This document shows positions 1-8,185 of a stretch of 64,000 nt of DNA, piece after piece. The stretch is from Lysinibacillus sp. PLM2. GTDB taxonomy: Bacteria > Bacillota > Bacilli > Bacillales_A > Planococcaceae. Location of the stretch: contig AP025689.1 in NCBI GenBank assembly GCA_023168345.1, positions 360,001-424,000 on the forward strand, given 5' to 3'. The position numbers and the translations under genes are program-made. The number at the start of each line of letters is the position of its first letter. Position 1 is the first letter of the stretch. The notes under the pieces were generated by a model. It was not told where the DNA came from, did no database searches, and saw only the letters and a program-made list of their open reading frames with translations.

Positions 1-163
1 GGGGATTCGTAAAGAGCTTGAAAATGTAGGTCATGAAGTTGAAGTATTAGCGGACTTTACGGATACAATGGGCCATGCAGGAGCAATATTAATTGACGAA
101 AAAACAAATGTGAAATTTGGTGGTGCTGATCCGCGTGGAGATGGTATGGCGATTGGCTATTAA
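1..163 (+). CDS. ywrD: Gamma-glutamyltransferase, C-terminal end (partial)
   Basis: Open reading frame entering from the left edge (reading frame from base 2) with its stop at 161-163; only the last 53 residues are visible. The tail GGADPRGDGMAIGY is the typical C-terminus of gamma-glutamyltransferases, in which the small subunit ends in a glycine-rich segment naming ADPR-DG. These Ntn hydrolases cleave and transfer gamma-glutamyl groups from glutathione and similar compounds. In Bacillus subtilis the GGT-like gene ywrD lies beside the short chromate-transporter pair ywrB/ywrA, and the same pair follows here, which supports a YwrD assignment. The catalytic Thr lies outside the window. Confidence 0.8.
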   Translation, partial: GIRKELENVGHEVEVLADFTDTMGHAGAILIDEKTNVKFGGADPRGDGMAIGY

Positions 164-237
164 GAAAGAGTATTACTGGATTTCAATGCTAAAAAAAGCG
201 CTAGGAATATGAGAAGGTATAAAGGGAGATTAGGGGT

Positions 238-825
238 ATGGGAAAACAAAAAGAGATTTTTATCGCCTTCTTTCGTTCGGGGATGCTTGGATTTGGAGGG
301 GGGCCTTCTACGATTCCATTAGTACATAAAGAAGTTGTAGAAACCTATAAAATGATGACAGATGAAGAATTTTCGGACGTTTTATCCATTGGTAATACAT
401 TACCTGGGCCGATTGCGACGAAAATGGCAGGTTATATTGGATATCGTGTTGGTGGATGGCTTGGGCTTGTAAATGCAATGATTGCCACGGTCTTACCTAC
501 TGTACTATTAATGATTCTATTGCTAGCTTCGTTGAATCAAATCAGAGATTTTGATTTTGTGAAAGGGATGACAAATGGTGTTGTCCCGATTGTAGCGGTA
601 ATGCTAGGGGTACTGACCTGGGATTTTCTAAAGAAATCGAAAAAATCACTTGGATGGGTTAAAGGTACAGTGATTCTTGTCGCCTCAGCAGTAAGTATGA
701 TTTTGTTTCATATTCATCCGGGGATTGTCATTGGTGTCCTTTTATTATTAGCGCTATTCCTTCCGATTAAAAAGGAAGGAAAGGCTGAGGGTAAAGAAGT
801 TGGGAAAGAGGAGGGTGCAAAATGA
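238..825 (+). CDS. ywrB: Chromate transporter, short-chain subunit 1 (CHR family)
   Basis: 195-residue membrane protein of the CHR family, one half of a two-gene chromate/sulfate-type anion transporter. The N-terminal half carries the family signatures FGGGPSTIPL (about residues 19-28) and LPGPIATKMAGYIGY (about 55-69), followed by about four hydrophobic segments. The C-terminus is a charged Lys/Glu-rich tail. The ATG is preceded by GGGAGATTAGGGGT. It overlaps the next gene by 4 bases (ATGA), so the two halves are translationally coupled. Short CHR proteins of this kind function as pairs with opposite membrane topology. The natural substrate cannot be read from sequence; chromate export is the family property. 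Confidence 0.88.
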   Translation: MGKQKEIFIAFFRSGMLGFGGGPSTIPLVHKEVVETYKMMTDEEFSDVLSIGNTLPGPIATKMAGYIGYRVGGWLGLVNAMIATVLPTVLLMILLLASLNQIRDFDFVKGMTNGVVPIVAVMLGVLTWDFLKKSKKSLGWVKGTVILVASAVSMILFHIHPGIVIGVLLLLALFLPIKKEGKAEGKEVGKEEGAK

Positions 826-1349
826 TTCACATCCAAATCTTTTTAGCTTTTTTCTATCCAGGAATATTAGGTTATGGTGGGGGACCTGCAACAATCCCAT
901 TAATTGAGCATGAGGTAGTAGAGAATTATGGTTGGATGTCAACGAGTGAATTTAGTGAGGTGCTCGCCCTAGGTAATTCACTACCTGGACCGATTGCAAC
1001 GAAAATGGCAGGTGTTATTGGCTATGAAGTAGGTGGGGTTCTGGGAGCTCTTGTTGCTTTATTTGCAACAGTAGCACCTTCATTAATATTAATGTTAATT
1101 CTATTGAATATTTTATACCGTTTCCGTAATTCACGGAGGGTTAAACGGCTGTCGAGCTTTGTTTTACCAGCGATTGCGATACTGTTAGCGGAAATGACCT
1201 TTGATTTTGTAAAGACTTCTTATGATGTGATTGGATTACTCATTACATTAATAATTGTTGTTTGTGCTTATTTCGCCTTAGAGAAATTAAAAATCCATCC
1301 AGCTTTTGTAATTTTGACTGGATTAGTGGTTGGTGGATTGTTTTTGTAG
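822..1349 (+). CDS. ywrA: Chromate transporter, short-chain subunit 2 (CHR family)
   Basis: 175-residue partner of the preceding CHR protein. It repeats the signatures YGGGPATIPLIEHEVV near residue 20 and LPGPIATKMAGVIGYEVGG near residue 50, then four hydrophobic segments to the C-terminus. It starts inside the stop codon of the upstream gene (ATGA) with GAGGGTG as ribosome binding site. Length and gene order match the chr3N/chr3C type pair (B. subtilis ywrB-ywrA). A terminator follows 12 bases after the stop, so the pair forms a two-gene operon. Confidence 0.88.
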   Translation: MIHIQIFLAFFYPGILGYGGGPATIPLIEHEVVENYGWMSTSEFSEVLALGNSLPGPIATKMAGVIGYEVGGVLGALVALFATVAPSLILMLILLNILYRFRNSRRVKRLSSFVLPAIAILLAEMTFDFVKTSYDVIGLLITLIIVVCAYFALEKLKIHPAFVILTGLVVGGLFL

Positions 1350-1360
1350 ATCGAGTTTGG

Positions 1361-1394
1361 GGACCGTTTAAATATTTTTGACGGTCCTATTTTA
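1361..1394 (+). terminator. Rho-independent terminator after the chromate transporter pair
   Basis: Perfect 7-bp stem GGACCGT/ACGGTCC (1361-1367 with 1381-1387), 13-base loop, followed by TATTTTA. Confidence 0.75.
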
Positions 1395-1399
1395 ATGTA

Positions 1400-2265
1400 T
1401 CACTCATTATTCTGATGAGATTTAATAAACTTGATTAAAAATTCATCCGTCTCTTTTAAAGATGTACCAAGCCACATTAAATGTCCCCATGTGTCGAGTG
1501 TGTGTAATTCTGAAGAAGCAATGTTTTGATGAGCTTGATAGGGATGTTCTAAAGGGACTGAGGTGGCATTTTTACATGTATAATAAGTGTTGGGCATGTA
1601 ATAGCCTTTAAATTCTCAATAGTTAGCTCGTTAACCTGTTCTAAATCAATAAAAAAGCCAAACCCTTATCGTTGGCGATTATTTATCTTTTTAATAGCTT
1701 CAATATCTGTTTTGCTAATTTTATCTTTTGCTTCGCTAAATTTTAATTTGATAAAAGAAGGAAACATTTTTTTGAAAATGAAGCTTGGAAAGAAATTATT
1801 AATAAAAGATATTAAATTCCAAGTAAATTTTTCAATTTTTGGTCGAAATAAGATTTTTGCAGCTTTATATTCTTTATCTTTTGGACTAAGCCACTTTTTC
1901 GTAACCGCTGACTGCAATGTAAGTGAAAGTAAGCGATCTGAATACTTTGAGGCAAAATAAATACCACTTGGACCACCGGCAGACACAGCAAGTAGGTGAA
2001 CTTTATCAATATTTAAAAGGTTTAATAAATTTAAATAGTTCGAACAAGCTATTCTAGATTTTTACTAATTCCTTGGATGTCCTCCTATATCCGGCTCTTG
2101 AAGGTGTAATGATGGAGAAGCCATTTTCAATCAAAGAATCATAACAAACTCCTCATAACAGTTTGAATGGCCTCCGTGTAGGACTAAAATTGGTTCCCCC
2201 TCACCGATAATTGAAGATTCTATTGAGATGCCTTCTGCTGAAAACATATCTATTTTTCTTTCCAT
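1400..2265 (-). pseudogene. Decayed alpha/beta hydrolase
   Basis: Remnant of an alpha/beta-fold hydrolase read on the minus strand. The original start is the ATG at 2265 (MERKIDMFSAEG), followed by ILVLHGGHS, the oxyanion-hole strand. The frame is then lost: the continuation ENGFSIITPSRAGY lies in a different frame near 2060-2140 and runs into a stop. The nucleophile elbow VSAGGPSG reappears at 1990-1960 in a 106-codon piece. A last 65-codon piece (1400-1597) carries GHLMWLG with the catalytic His. At least two frameshifts plus stops separate the pieces, so no functional protein can be made. The frames match one family in the right order, which argues for one dead gene and not several small ones. 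Confidence 0.8.
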
Positions 2266-2362
2266 GTAATATTCCTACCTTGTTATAGATTTTCTCCCTA
2301 TTAAGATTCTCTTTAATAAGGATAGGCCCTTTTTTCTAATGGAAGAAAGAAATTTTTCTCAA

Positions 2363-2403
2363 TAAAAAACCGAGCAACCAAAAGGCGGGTGCTCGATTTT
2401 TTT
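2363..2403. terminator. Bidirectional terminator between the hydrolase remnant and the monooxygenase
   Basis: Hairpin CGAGCAACC / GCGGGTGCTCG with a short bulge, flanked by an A-run on the left and a T-run on the right. It terminates the minus-strand monooxygenase gene that ends at 2413, and could also work on the plus strand. Confidence 0.75.
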
Positions 2404-2412
2404 GCTGAAGGA

Positions 2413-3834
2413 TTACGTTGTTGGGATTTTGACGTCCCCTGCAAACTCCACAACATCGTACTCAAAATAGTCTTTGAGTATCAATTCTTTATCATCTTGA
2501 AACAATTCATCTGCAATGGCCATGACGAGTTTTGGAATCGCAAAACGTATTCCGGATAATGCGGAAGCAGATACGCCGCAGCTGATTAATGCTGAATAAT
2601 TGAAGGGGAATAAACCGTATAAAGCATCTTTCCCTTCCTCGCAGTTGGCAACGAATTTAAAACCGTAATCTAAATATGGGTGTGCATCAATCATTGGGCT
2701 TGCAATGTTAGGGCTTGCCTTATACACATCGCCCCAGCGTGTAATATATTTTTCGACAGCTTTTAACTCAGGTCGCAATGCTGGGTCTGAAACTAAACCT
2801 GTACTAATGATTAAATAATCAAAAGTAAATGTATCGTGGGGTGTGCGAATGAATACCCCTTCTTCTGTTTCTTTCACTTCTATCCAAGGGGAGTCAAGAT
2901 GCACCTTAAACCCTTCCCATGCACTTGCGCGGTTAAACGTATCATTCGTCGGAGGTTGATTAAATTTAAAGAAATGGGCCATTGCCGCATATTTTTCATC
3001 ATCGCTTAAAGAATGATAACGTTCAATAATGCCAGTTTGTTCAAGGATACGCATTGGGTTGATGCGCACCATTTCTTTACGTCGAACAAATACATGGGCT
3101 TCTTTCACACCAGCTGTTAAGGCAAAATTTGCATTATCAAACGAAGAAGCACCGCCACCGAGAATACCGATTTTTTTACCCTTTAATGCATCGAAATCAA
3201 TAGTTTCTGAAGTATGTGCATAGAGTGATTTCGGAAGTGCGTTTTTGACGAAATTAGGTACATGCCACTCTCCGCCGCCTTGTATACCAGTAGCGAGAAC
3301 AACCTTACGAGCTAAAATCGTTTTTGACGGTGCGCCATTTCCGCTTAAATGAAGACGGTGTAATTTATTGCCGACTGGTTCGATTAAATCAACCTTTACT
3401 TCGTTTTGTACAGGTAAATTTAAAACTTCTCGATACCATTTTAAATACTCCATCCAATCGTTCCGGGAGATTTTATCTAATTCATCCCATGCCTCTTGAC
3501 CGAATTTAGCAATAAACCATGATTGGAAAGTAAGAGATGGGACCCCTAAGTCAATAGAAGGGAGATGCTTTGGAGTCCTAAGTGTAATCATACGAGCATA
3601 AGTAATCCATGGACCTTCAACACCTTTTGGATTCTCGTCTAAAATTGTAATATTCGTAATCCGTTCACGAAATAAACCGAAAGCTGTACTTAATCCACTT
3701 TGACCTCCACCGATAATTGCTACCTCATAAACATGACCATCTTTATGTGTAACGGGTTTTACCCACTCTTTACCAGGATGGGCAATATAGGAAAGATCTC
3801 TTTTTACTTGCTCATTTAATGCTATAAGACTCAT
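2413..3834 (-). CDS. FAD/NAD(P)-dependent monooxygenase, candidate urate hydroxylase (HpyO-like)
   Basis: 473-residue flavoprotein with two dinucleotide-binding folds. The FAD Rossmann motif AIIGGGQSGLS is at residues 39-49, the ATG motif VVLATGIQGGG at about 178-188, and a second, NAD(P)-type glycine-rich motif GILGGGASS at about 223-231 is followed by RRK at about 251. The late STGLVSD segment closes the FAD fold. The start is ATG with AAAGGAG eight bases upstream. It lies on the same strand as uraH, uraD and pucR, in a purine cluster with no cofactor-free urate oxidase. The family known as HpyO (a flavoprotein urate hydroxylase unrelated to HpxO) belongs to the FAD-NAD(P)-binding proteins. 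Conversion of urate to 5-hydroxyisourate is therefore the inferred role; the enzyme class is clear, the substrate is not proven. A candidate PucR-type operator lies about 140 bp upstream. Confidence 0.7.
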   Translation of the reverse strand: MSLIALNEQVKRDLSYIAHPGKEWVKPVTHKDGHVYEVAIIGGGQSGLSTAFGLFRERITNITILDENPKGVEGPWITYARMITLRTPKHLPSIDLGVPSLTFQSWFIAKFGQEAWDELDKISRNDWMEYLKWYREVLNLPVQNEVKVDLIEPVGNKLHRLHLSGNGAPSKTILARKVVLATGIQGGGEWHVPNFVKNALPKSLYAHTSETIDFDALKGKKIGILGGGASSFDNANFALTAGVKEAHVFVRRKEMVRINPMRILEQTGIIERYHSLSDDEKYAAMAHFFKFNQPPTNDTFNRASAWEGFKVHLDSPWIEVKETEEGVFIRTPHDTFTFDYLIISTGLVSDPALRPELKAVEKYITRWGDVYKASPNIASPMIDAHPYLDYGFKFVANCEEGKDALYGLFPFNYSALISCGVSASALSGIRFAIPKLVMAIADELFQDDKELILKDYFEYDVVEFAGDVKIPTT

Positions 3835-3974
3835 GGGAACATCTCCTTTACTTTTATGTAATAATTTCTAACGTCATCTTTTGAAATATCTTAACATTCC
3901 GAAATTTCATATTCCTCATAGGCCTATCTAAAAATGCTAGTTGCTTTTGTGCGGATTAACTAAAAGGTTGGATC

Positions 3975-3999
3975 TGTATGTTATCTTTTATCACATATG
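3975..3999. promoter_or_regulatory. Candidate operator upstream of the monooxygenase (pucR-type palindrome)
   Basis: TATGTTA, seven bases, then TCACATAT (3977-3998). The core ATGTTA-N7-TCACAT differs by one base from ATGTTA-N7-TAACAT in the perfect palindrome between pucR and pucF. Same spacing, same half-site. Binding by PucR is inference. Confidence 0.45.
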
Positions 4000-4052
4000 A
4001 CTTTTGATGATGTGTGTAAAAGGGGGATTAAAGATGCTTCTGAAAAGAATTT

Positions 4053-4082
4053 GACCGCCTCCTGTATATAAGTGAAGCGGTC
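4053..4082 (-). terminator. Possible terminator after uraH
   Basis: GACCGC (4053-4058) pairs with GCGGTC (4077-4082). Read on the minus strand the stem is followed by AAATTCTTTT, a weak U tract. It would end the pucR-uraD-uraH transcript before the monooxygenase gene. Confidence 0.45.
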
Positions 4083-4092
4083 GGTCGTTTGA

Positions 4093-4446
4093 TTAGCTTC
4101 CTCGGTATACTTGATAGCCCCAAGGTGTAACGAGTAATGGGACGTGATAGTGGGCTTGGTTTTCTTGCATTTGAAACCGCACAGGCACCGTTGATAAAAA
4201 ATTGGGTGTGGAGAGCGTTACTCCTGTAACTCTAAAATAATCCTCTACATAAAAAACGAGCTCGTATGTCCCTTGTTTGAAAGTTTCATTTGTAATAAGA
4301 GGTTCAGTGCAGCGACCATCTTCATTTGTATAGATGGTTTTTAATAATAGATATTCTGCTTCAACCAGGAAATAAAGATCAATTCTCACGTTTTTTGCGG
4401 GGTGCCCGTGATATAAATCGAGCACATGTGTTGAAAGAGATGGCAT
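4093..4446 (-). CDS. uraH: 5-hydroxyisourate hydrolase (transthyretin-like)
   Basis: 117-residue transthyretin-related protein that hydrolyses 5-hydroxyisourate to OHCU in urate breakdown. The N-terminal STHVLDLYHGHPA motif supplies an active-site His, and the C-terminal YRGS is the diagnostic tetrapeptide that separates these enzymes from true transthyretins. A conserved HYHVPLLV segment precedes it. The start chosen is the ATG at 4446, with AAGGAG eight bases upstream; a GTG nine bases earlier overlaps that ribosome binding site and is unlikely. The gene begins 12 bases after uraD ends, so the two are co-transcribed and catalyse consecutive steps. Confidence 0.92.
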   Translation of the reverse strand: MPSLSTHVLDLYHGHPAKNVRIDLYFLVEAEYLLLKTIYTNEDGRCTEPLITNETFKQGTYELVFYVEDYFRVTGVTLSTPNFLSTVPVRFQMQENQAHYHVPLLVTPWGYQVYRGS

Positions 4447-4458
4447 GAAAAACACTCC

Positions 4459-4965
4459 TTATTTATAAGTTTCGATAATTCCTTTAAAACGTATATATGC
4501 GATTTTGTAGATTTCTTGTAAAGCAGTCTGGAATTCATTTTCTGGATTAGAAGAAAGCCGTTCCTTCATTGCCTGTAAAATGTCGTTTTTATCCTTTCCG
4601 CTTACAGCAATGATAAAAGGGAATCGGAACTTTTCCATATATGCCTGATTCGCTTCAGAAAAGATGTGATATTCCTCAGGTGTTAAAGAGTCAAGACCTG
4701 CACCTTGTTGTTCCTTAACGGATGACTGACTCATTTGAATTCGTTTGCCAAGCTCCGGATGTTCTTTGATAAGTGTGAGCTGAGCTTCGCTACCGCACTC
4801 CACCACAATTTGCTTCATTGTATCGAAGGCGATATCGAATGAAGAAAATGGGCGCATATGTGCAGCGATTTTTGCTATCCATGGAGAATGCTCAAAAATT
4901 TCTCCGAATAGATTAGTAAACTCTTTTTCACTTAAGTTGTTTAATTGATCTAATGTTAAAGCCAT
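4459..4965 (-). CDS. uraD: 2-oxo-4-hydroxy-4-carboxy-5-ureidoimidazoline (OHCU) decarboxylase
   Basis: 168-residue helical decarboxylase producing (S)-allantoin from OHCU. Recognisable segments are FEHSPWIA near residue 25, HPELG near 80 and FPFIIAVSGK near 120, all typical of UraD. The start is the ATG at 4965, with GGAGG eight bases upstream; an upstream in-frame ATG at 4995 has no ribosome binding site. In B. subtilis this domain is fused to uricase in PucL. Here it stands alone and no uricase domain is present, which is the reason to suspect the neighbouring flavoprotein supplies the urate-oxidising step. Confidence 0.92.
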   Translation of the reverse strand: MALTLDQLNNLSEKEFTNLFGEIFEHSPWIAKIAAHMRPFSSFDIAFDTMKQIVVECGSEAQLTLIKEHPELGKRIQMSQSSVKEQQGAGLDSLTPEEYHIFSEANQAYMEKFRFPFIIAVSGKDKNDILQAMKERLSSNPENEFQTALQEIYKIAYIRFKGIIETYK

Positions 4966-5084
4966 TAATATAACCTCCAAATGATGCAAGGGCATCTATA
5001 TTTATTTAACGATATAGTTCGCTTTAAGAAAATGTATAACGCTATATCCTTTTTTATATCTGTATTTAAAGGAGATTTGATGAA

Positions 5085-6704
5085 TTATACATGTTGTTCA
5101 ACGATAAGGTGGTTACGGATTCTTAGTGCAAGTCGTAGTTGTAGTGTCACTTCTGGATCCTTTAAATCTTTGTTCAATAAAGAGCTGCACTTTTCGATAC
5201 GGTAAATGACCGTATTTCGATGAACAAATAAACGCTTTGCAGTTTCGGAAATTTGGCAATGACATTCTAGATATTCGTTTAACGTTTCAAATAAAATGGT
5301 TTGTTCATCTTCTGGCAAAGAAGCGAAAGCCTTAAAAACCATTCGTTGATAGTTCATTAAATCTGTTTGTGGAATCATTTGTAGTAATTCGTTGATTTCT
5401 TTCTTCTTATAGAAGGAAACAATGCGTTGTTTATTTCGTAAAGTGAATACCGTGCTTTGTGCTTCTTTGAATGCACGTTGAATGTCTGAAAAGCTTTGTG
5501 TTTGGTTGCTGACACCAAATACCATATGCAAATCAAAATATTGATAGATGGATCCTTCTAGCTCCGAAAACAATTCTCTTAAAAATAAAATATAATCAGC
5601 GTTTGGATCTTGAAGTTCGTATAAAAAAATCAATTCATTATTTAGTGAAAATACGTGTATAGGAATTCTTGTTGACTGAAGAGTTTCTTCGCAAAACTTA
5701 TGAATTTGTTCGATTGTAAACGTCGGTTGAAATGAGTAAGAAGGTGTTTTCGTTATTACATGACCTATAATGCATACATACGCCTGTTGATAAGGGAGGG
5801 AAAGTTCCTGTGACATCGCCTTCGTAACAACGGTGGATCCACTATCATTCTCTAAAAAATCTTTTAAATGTTGATTGCGAATATTGCGCTTTTGTTGTTG
5901 TAAAGCCTGCTCCTGCATCAATGCGAATGACAGAACATTGATGGCCTGCTCTATCGTTAAACGTACTGTAATATCCTGTTGATCGATATCGCCTTTGACC
6001 ATTAAAAAGCAGTTTTTCTCAGCGTGGGTATTGATAGGGAAAAAGGCAAATGTTTCTTTTCCTTCCATGAGAGAAAATATGAAGGTTTGTTCACAGTTTA
6101 AAGGATTTTGGAAACCTTCATTCATCATATTTTGTATCGTTGCAAGTACGGGTACATATTGCTGTGTTGAATACATAGGTCTTAAATAAGGGCTAATGAG
6201 AAGAATTTCCCTCCCAATAAGTGATGATAGCTGTCGAAGTAACTTTGGAACCCCGTGGCCATTTATAATAAGTAAAGTAAACTGACGATGAATATCCATT
6301 GCGTGTGTTAATAGCGAAGCCTCGCTCTGTAATATTTTCTCTGTCATTAAAAAGTTAATTTGTCCTAACGATAAGTGCTCCGGTAATTCTATAAAGGGTA
6401 AATTTAGTTGTTCTGCAAGTAGTAAGATGTCTTGTGGAATTTCGTGAAGATAACGGTTTTTCTTTACACCAATTCCAGCGCATCCATTAGCAGCCATTTC
6501 ATGAATAAGCTCTTGGAAGTAGTCGTGATTATTCTTTAAATGATAGGCGGTTGTAATGATCAGCATATTTGGTCGTAAATATGGAATGATATCAGGTGCA
6601 TCCATCATTGTAATGGACGTTATCTGACGATATTTACTTGCCTCCCCAGCCACCAACGTAATTGGAGCCAATTCATGTTGGGTTAACATTTGTAGAATAT
6701 TCAC
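5085..6704 (-). CDS. pucR: PucR-type purine catabolism transcriptional regulator
   Basis: 539-residue regulator. The N-terminal PucR domain (about residues 5-125) senses a purine-pathway metabolite, a central GGDEF-like/linker region follows, and the C-terminal helix-turn-helix (about 475-530) contains CQISETAKRLFVHRNTVIYRIEK, the classic PucR/CdaR DNA-binding segment. The start is a GTG with AAAGGAGGGT immediately upstream. It is divergent from pucF-pucG-pucH and upstream of uraD-uraH, so it can control both arms. A perfect 10-bp inverted repeat lies 22 bases before the start, suggesting autoregulation. In B. subtilis PucR activates the puc genes and responds to allantoin-type intermediates. 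Confidence 0.9.
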   Translation of the reverse strand: MNILQMLTQHELAPITLVAGEASKYRQITSITMMDAPDIIPYLRPNMLIITTAYHLKNNHDYFQELIHEMAANGCAGIGVKKNRYLHEIPQDILLLAEQLNLPFIELPEHLSLGQINFLMTEKILQSEASLLTHAMDIHRQFTLLIINGHGVPKLLRQLSSLIGREILLISPYLRPMYSTQQYVPVLATIQNMMNEGFQNPLNCEQTFIFSLMEGKETFAFFPINTHAEKNCFLMVKGDIDQQDITVRLTIEQAINVLSFALMQEQALQQQKRNIRNQHLKDFLENDSGSTVVTKAMSQELSLPYQQAYVCIIGHVITKTPSYSFQPTFTIEQIHKFCEETLQSTRIPIHVFSLNNELIFLYELQDPNADYILFLRELFSELEGSIYQYFDLHMVFGVSNQTQSFSDIQRAFKEAQSTVFTLRNKQRIVSFYKKKEINELLQMIPQTDLMNYQRMVFKAFASLPEDEQTILFETLNEYLECHCQISETAKRLFVHRNTVIYRIEKCSSLLNKDLKDPEVTLQLRLALRIRNHLIVEQHV

Positions 6705-6725
6705 AATTAAACCCTCCTTTTTTCG

Positions 6726-6752
6726 TTATATGTTACAAAATATAACATATAA
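6726..6752. promoter_or_regulatory. Palindromic candidate operator between pucR and pucF
   Basis: Perfect inverted repeat TTATATGTTA (6726-6735) and TAACATATAA (6743-6752), separated by CAAAATA. It sits in the 224-bp divergent promoter region just upstream of the pucR ribosome binding site. A near copy occurs upstream of the monooxygenase at 3977-3998. Confidence 0.6.
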
Positions 6753-6928
6753 ATATTCGTTGTGTACATACATGTAAGGAAACATTACGTAAAAAATTCA
6801 GAATATATGTACAATTTGTTTAAATTAACTAAAAAGCAGTTTTTTTTTCACAATTATGACGATGAACGGCAGAAAACCTTTCCTTAAAATAAAAGAAACC
6901 GTAACAGGCAGGAAGGGTGGTGTCAACG

Positions 6929-8185
6929 ATGAGCGAAAGTACCACAAACGTTCAAACTATTGAGATTCGAGAATTAGTCGAATGGCTTTCGAGCTTTGGT
7001 GCAACAAACGAGAGGGGTGTAACTCGACTACTATATTCAACGGAATGGATAAATGCACAGCAAGCATTGAGGCGAAAAATGAATGAAGCTGGAATGACGA
7101 CCTACTTTGATGGGGTAGGGAATTTATATGGAAGAATCGAAGGCTCTATTCAAGGTGATTCAGTTATTTTAACAGGTTCTCATATTGATACAGTAAAACA
7201 GGGTGGAAAATACGATGGGGCGTATGGTGTACTCGCAAGCTTTCTTGCAGTTAGAAGATTAGTAGAAAAACATGGTCCCCCATTAAAAACAATTGAAGTA
7301 GTGTCCCTATGCGAAGAAGAGGGAAGTCGGTTTCCTATAACCTTCTGGGGCTCAAAAAATATTACGGGGGAATTTTCAATAGCATCCATAGATAATATTT
7401 CTGATACTAAAGGGATTCCTTTTAAAAAGGCAATGAATGATGCGGGCTTTCCAATTGATACCTATTCTCCGAAAAAGCGCAATGATATTGAACATTTTGT
7501 AGAGATTCATATCGAGCAGGGATCAATCTTAGAAAAAAATTTTAAGGATATTGGCCTTGTTACTCATATCGTTGGCCAAAAACGATACACAATCATGCTA
7601 ACAGGTGAAAGTAATCATGCTGGAACAACGCCGATGGATGAAAGAAAGGATGCTATGGTGTGTGCTGCAAAGGCCATTAGTCAACTAACTTCAATGGCCA
7701 TAAGCATAGCTCCAGGTCTTAGAATAACTGCAGGACAACTCATTGCCAAACCGAATGTTCCTAATGTAGTGGCGGGTAATGTTAGCTTTACATTAGATAT
7801 TCGCTACCACGATAAGAAGGTTTTAGATAGCTATTGCGAGAATGTTATAGAAGTACTGAAATGTATTGCTAATGAAAGTAATATTCAGTTATCGGTAGAA
7901 AAGTGGACTGATATTGATCCTGTTACTTTAGATCAATCATTGCATGAATTAATAAAAAAGAAAATTGAACCAAAGGGATTTAGCCATATGCAGATGGTCA
8001 GTGGAGCTGGTCATGATGCGCAAGTATTTGGTAGACATTATCCGACCACTTTAATTTTTATCCCGAGCCGTCATGGAATTAGTCACTCACCGCTTGAATT
8101 TTCAGAGGATAAATATTTAGAAAAGGGAATAGAAGTAATGATGGATACTTTATACCATCTAGCATATAAAGGGGGCAACACCTAA
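6929..8185 (+). CDS. pucF: Allantoate amidohydrolase (M20 family)
   Basis: 418-residue Zn/Mn-dependent amidohydrolase that splits allantoate to ureidoglycine, ammonia and CO2. The M20 metal-site motifs are present in order: TGSHIDTVKQGGKYDG near residue 85, EEEGSRFP near 128, HIEQG near 193, NHAGTTPM near 225, GAGHDAQ near 360 and SRHGISHSPLE near 380. The start chosen is the ATG at 6929; GTG codons at 6917 and 6920 lie too close to the AGGAAGG ribosome binding site. N-carbamoyl-L-amino acid hydrolases share the fold, but the cluster and the EEEGSRFP form favour allantoate. The stop overlaps the pucG start (TAATG). Confidence 0.88.
   Translation: MSESTTNVQTIEIRELVEWLSSFGATNERGVTRLLYSTEWINAQQALRRKMNEAGMTTYFDGVGNLYGRIEGSIQGDSVILTGSHIDTVKQGGKYDGAYGVLASFLAVRRLVEKHGPPLKTIEVVSLCEEEGSRFPITFWGSKNITGEFSIASIDNISDTKGIPFKKAMNDAGFPIDTYSPKKRNDIEHFVEIHIEQGSILEKNFKDIGLVTHIVGQKRYTIMLTGESNHAGTTPMDERKDAMVCAAKAISQLTSMAISIAPGLRITAGQLIAKPNVPNVVAGNVSFTLDIRYHDKKVLDSYCENVIEVLKCIANESNIQLSVEKWTDIDPVTLDQSLHELIKKKIEPKGFSHMQMVSGAGHDAQVFGRHYPTTLIFIPSRHGISHSPLEFSEDKYLEKGIEVMMDTLYHLAYKGGNT

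Noticed and set aside
1400-1597. Separate small gene of 65 codons
   Set aside because: It carries the C-terminal His motif of the decayed alpha/beta hydrolase and has no start signal, so it was merged into that pseudogene.
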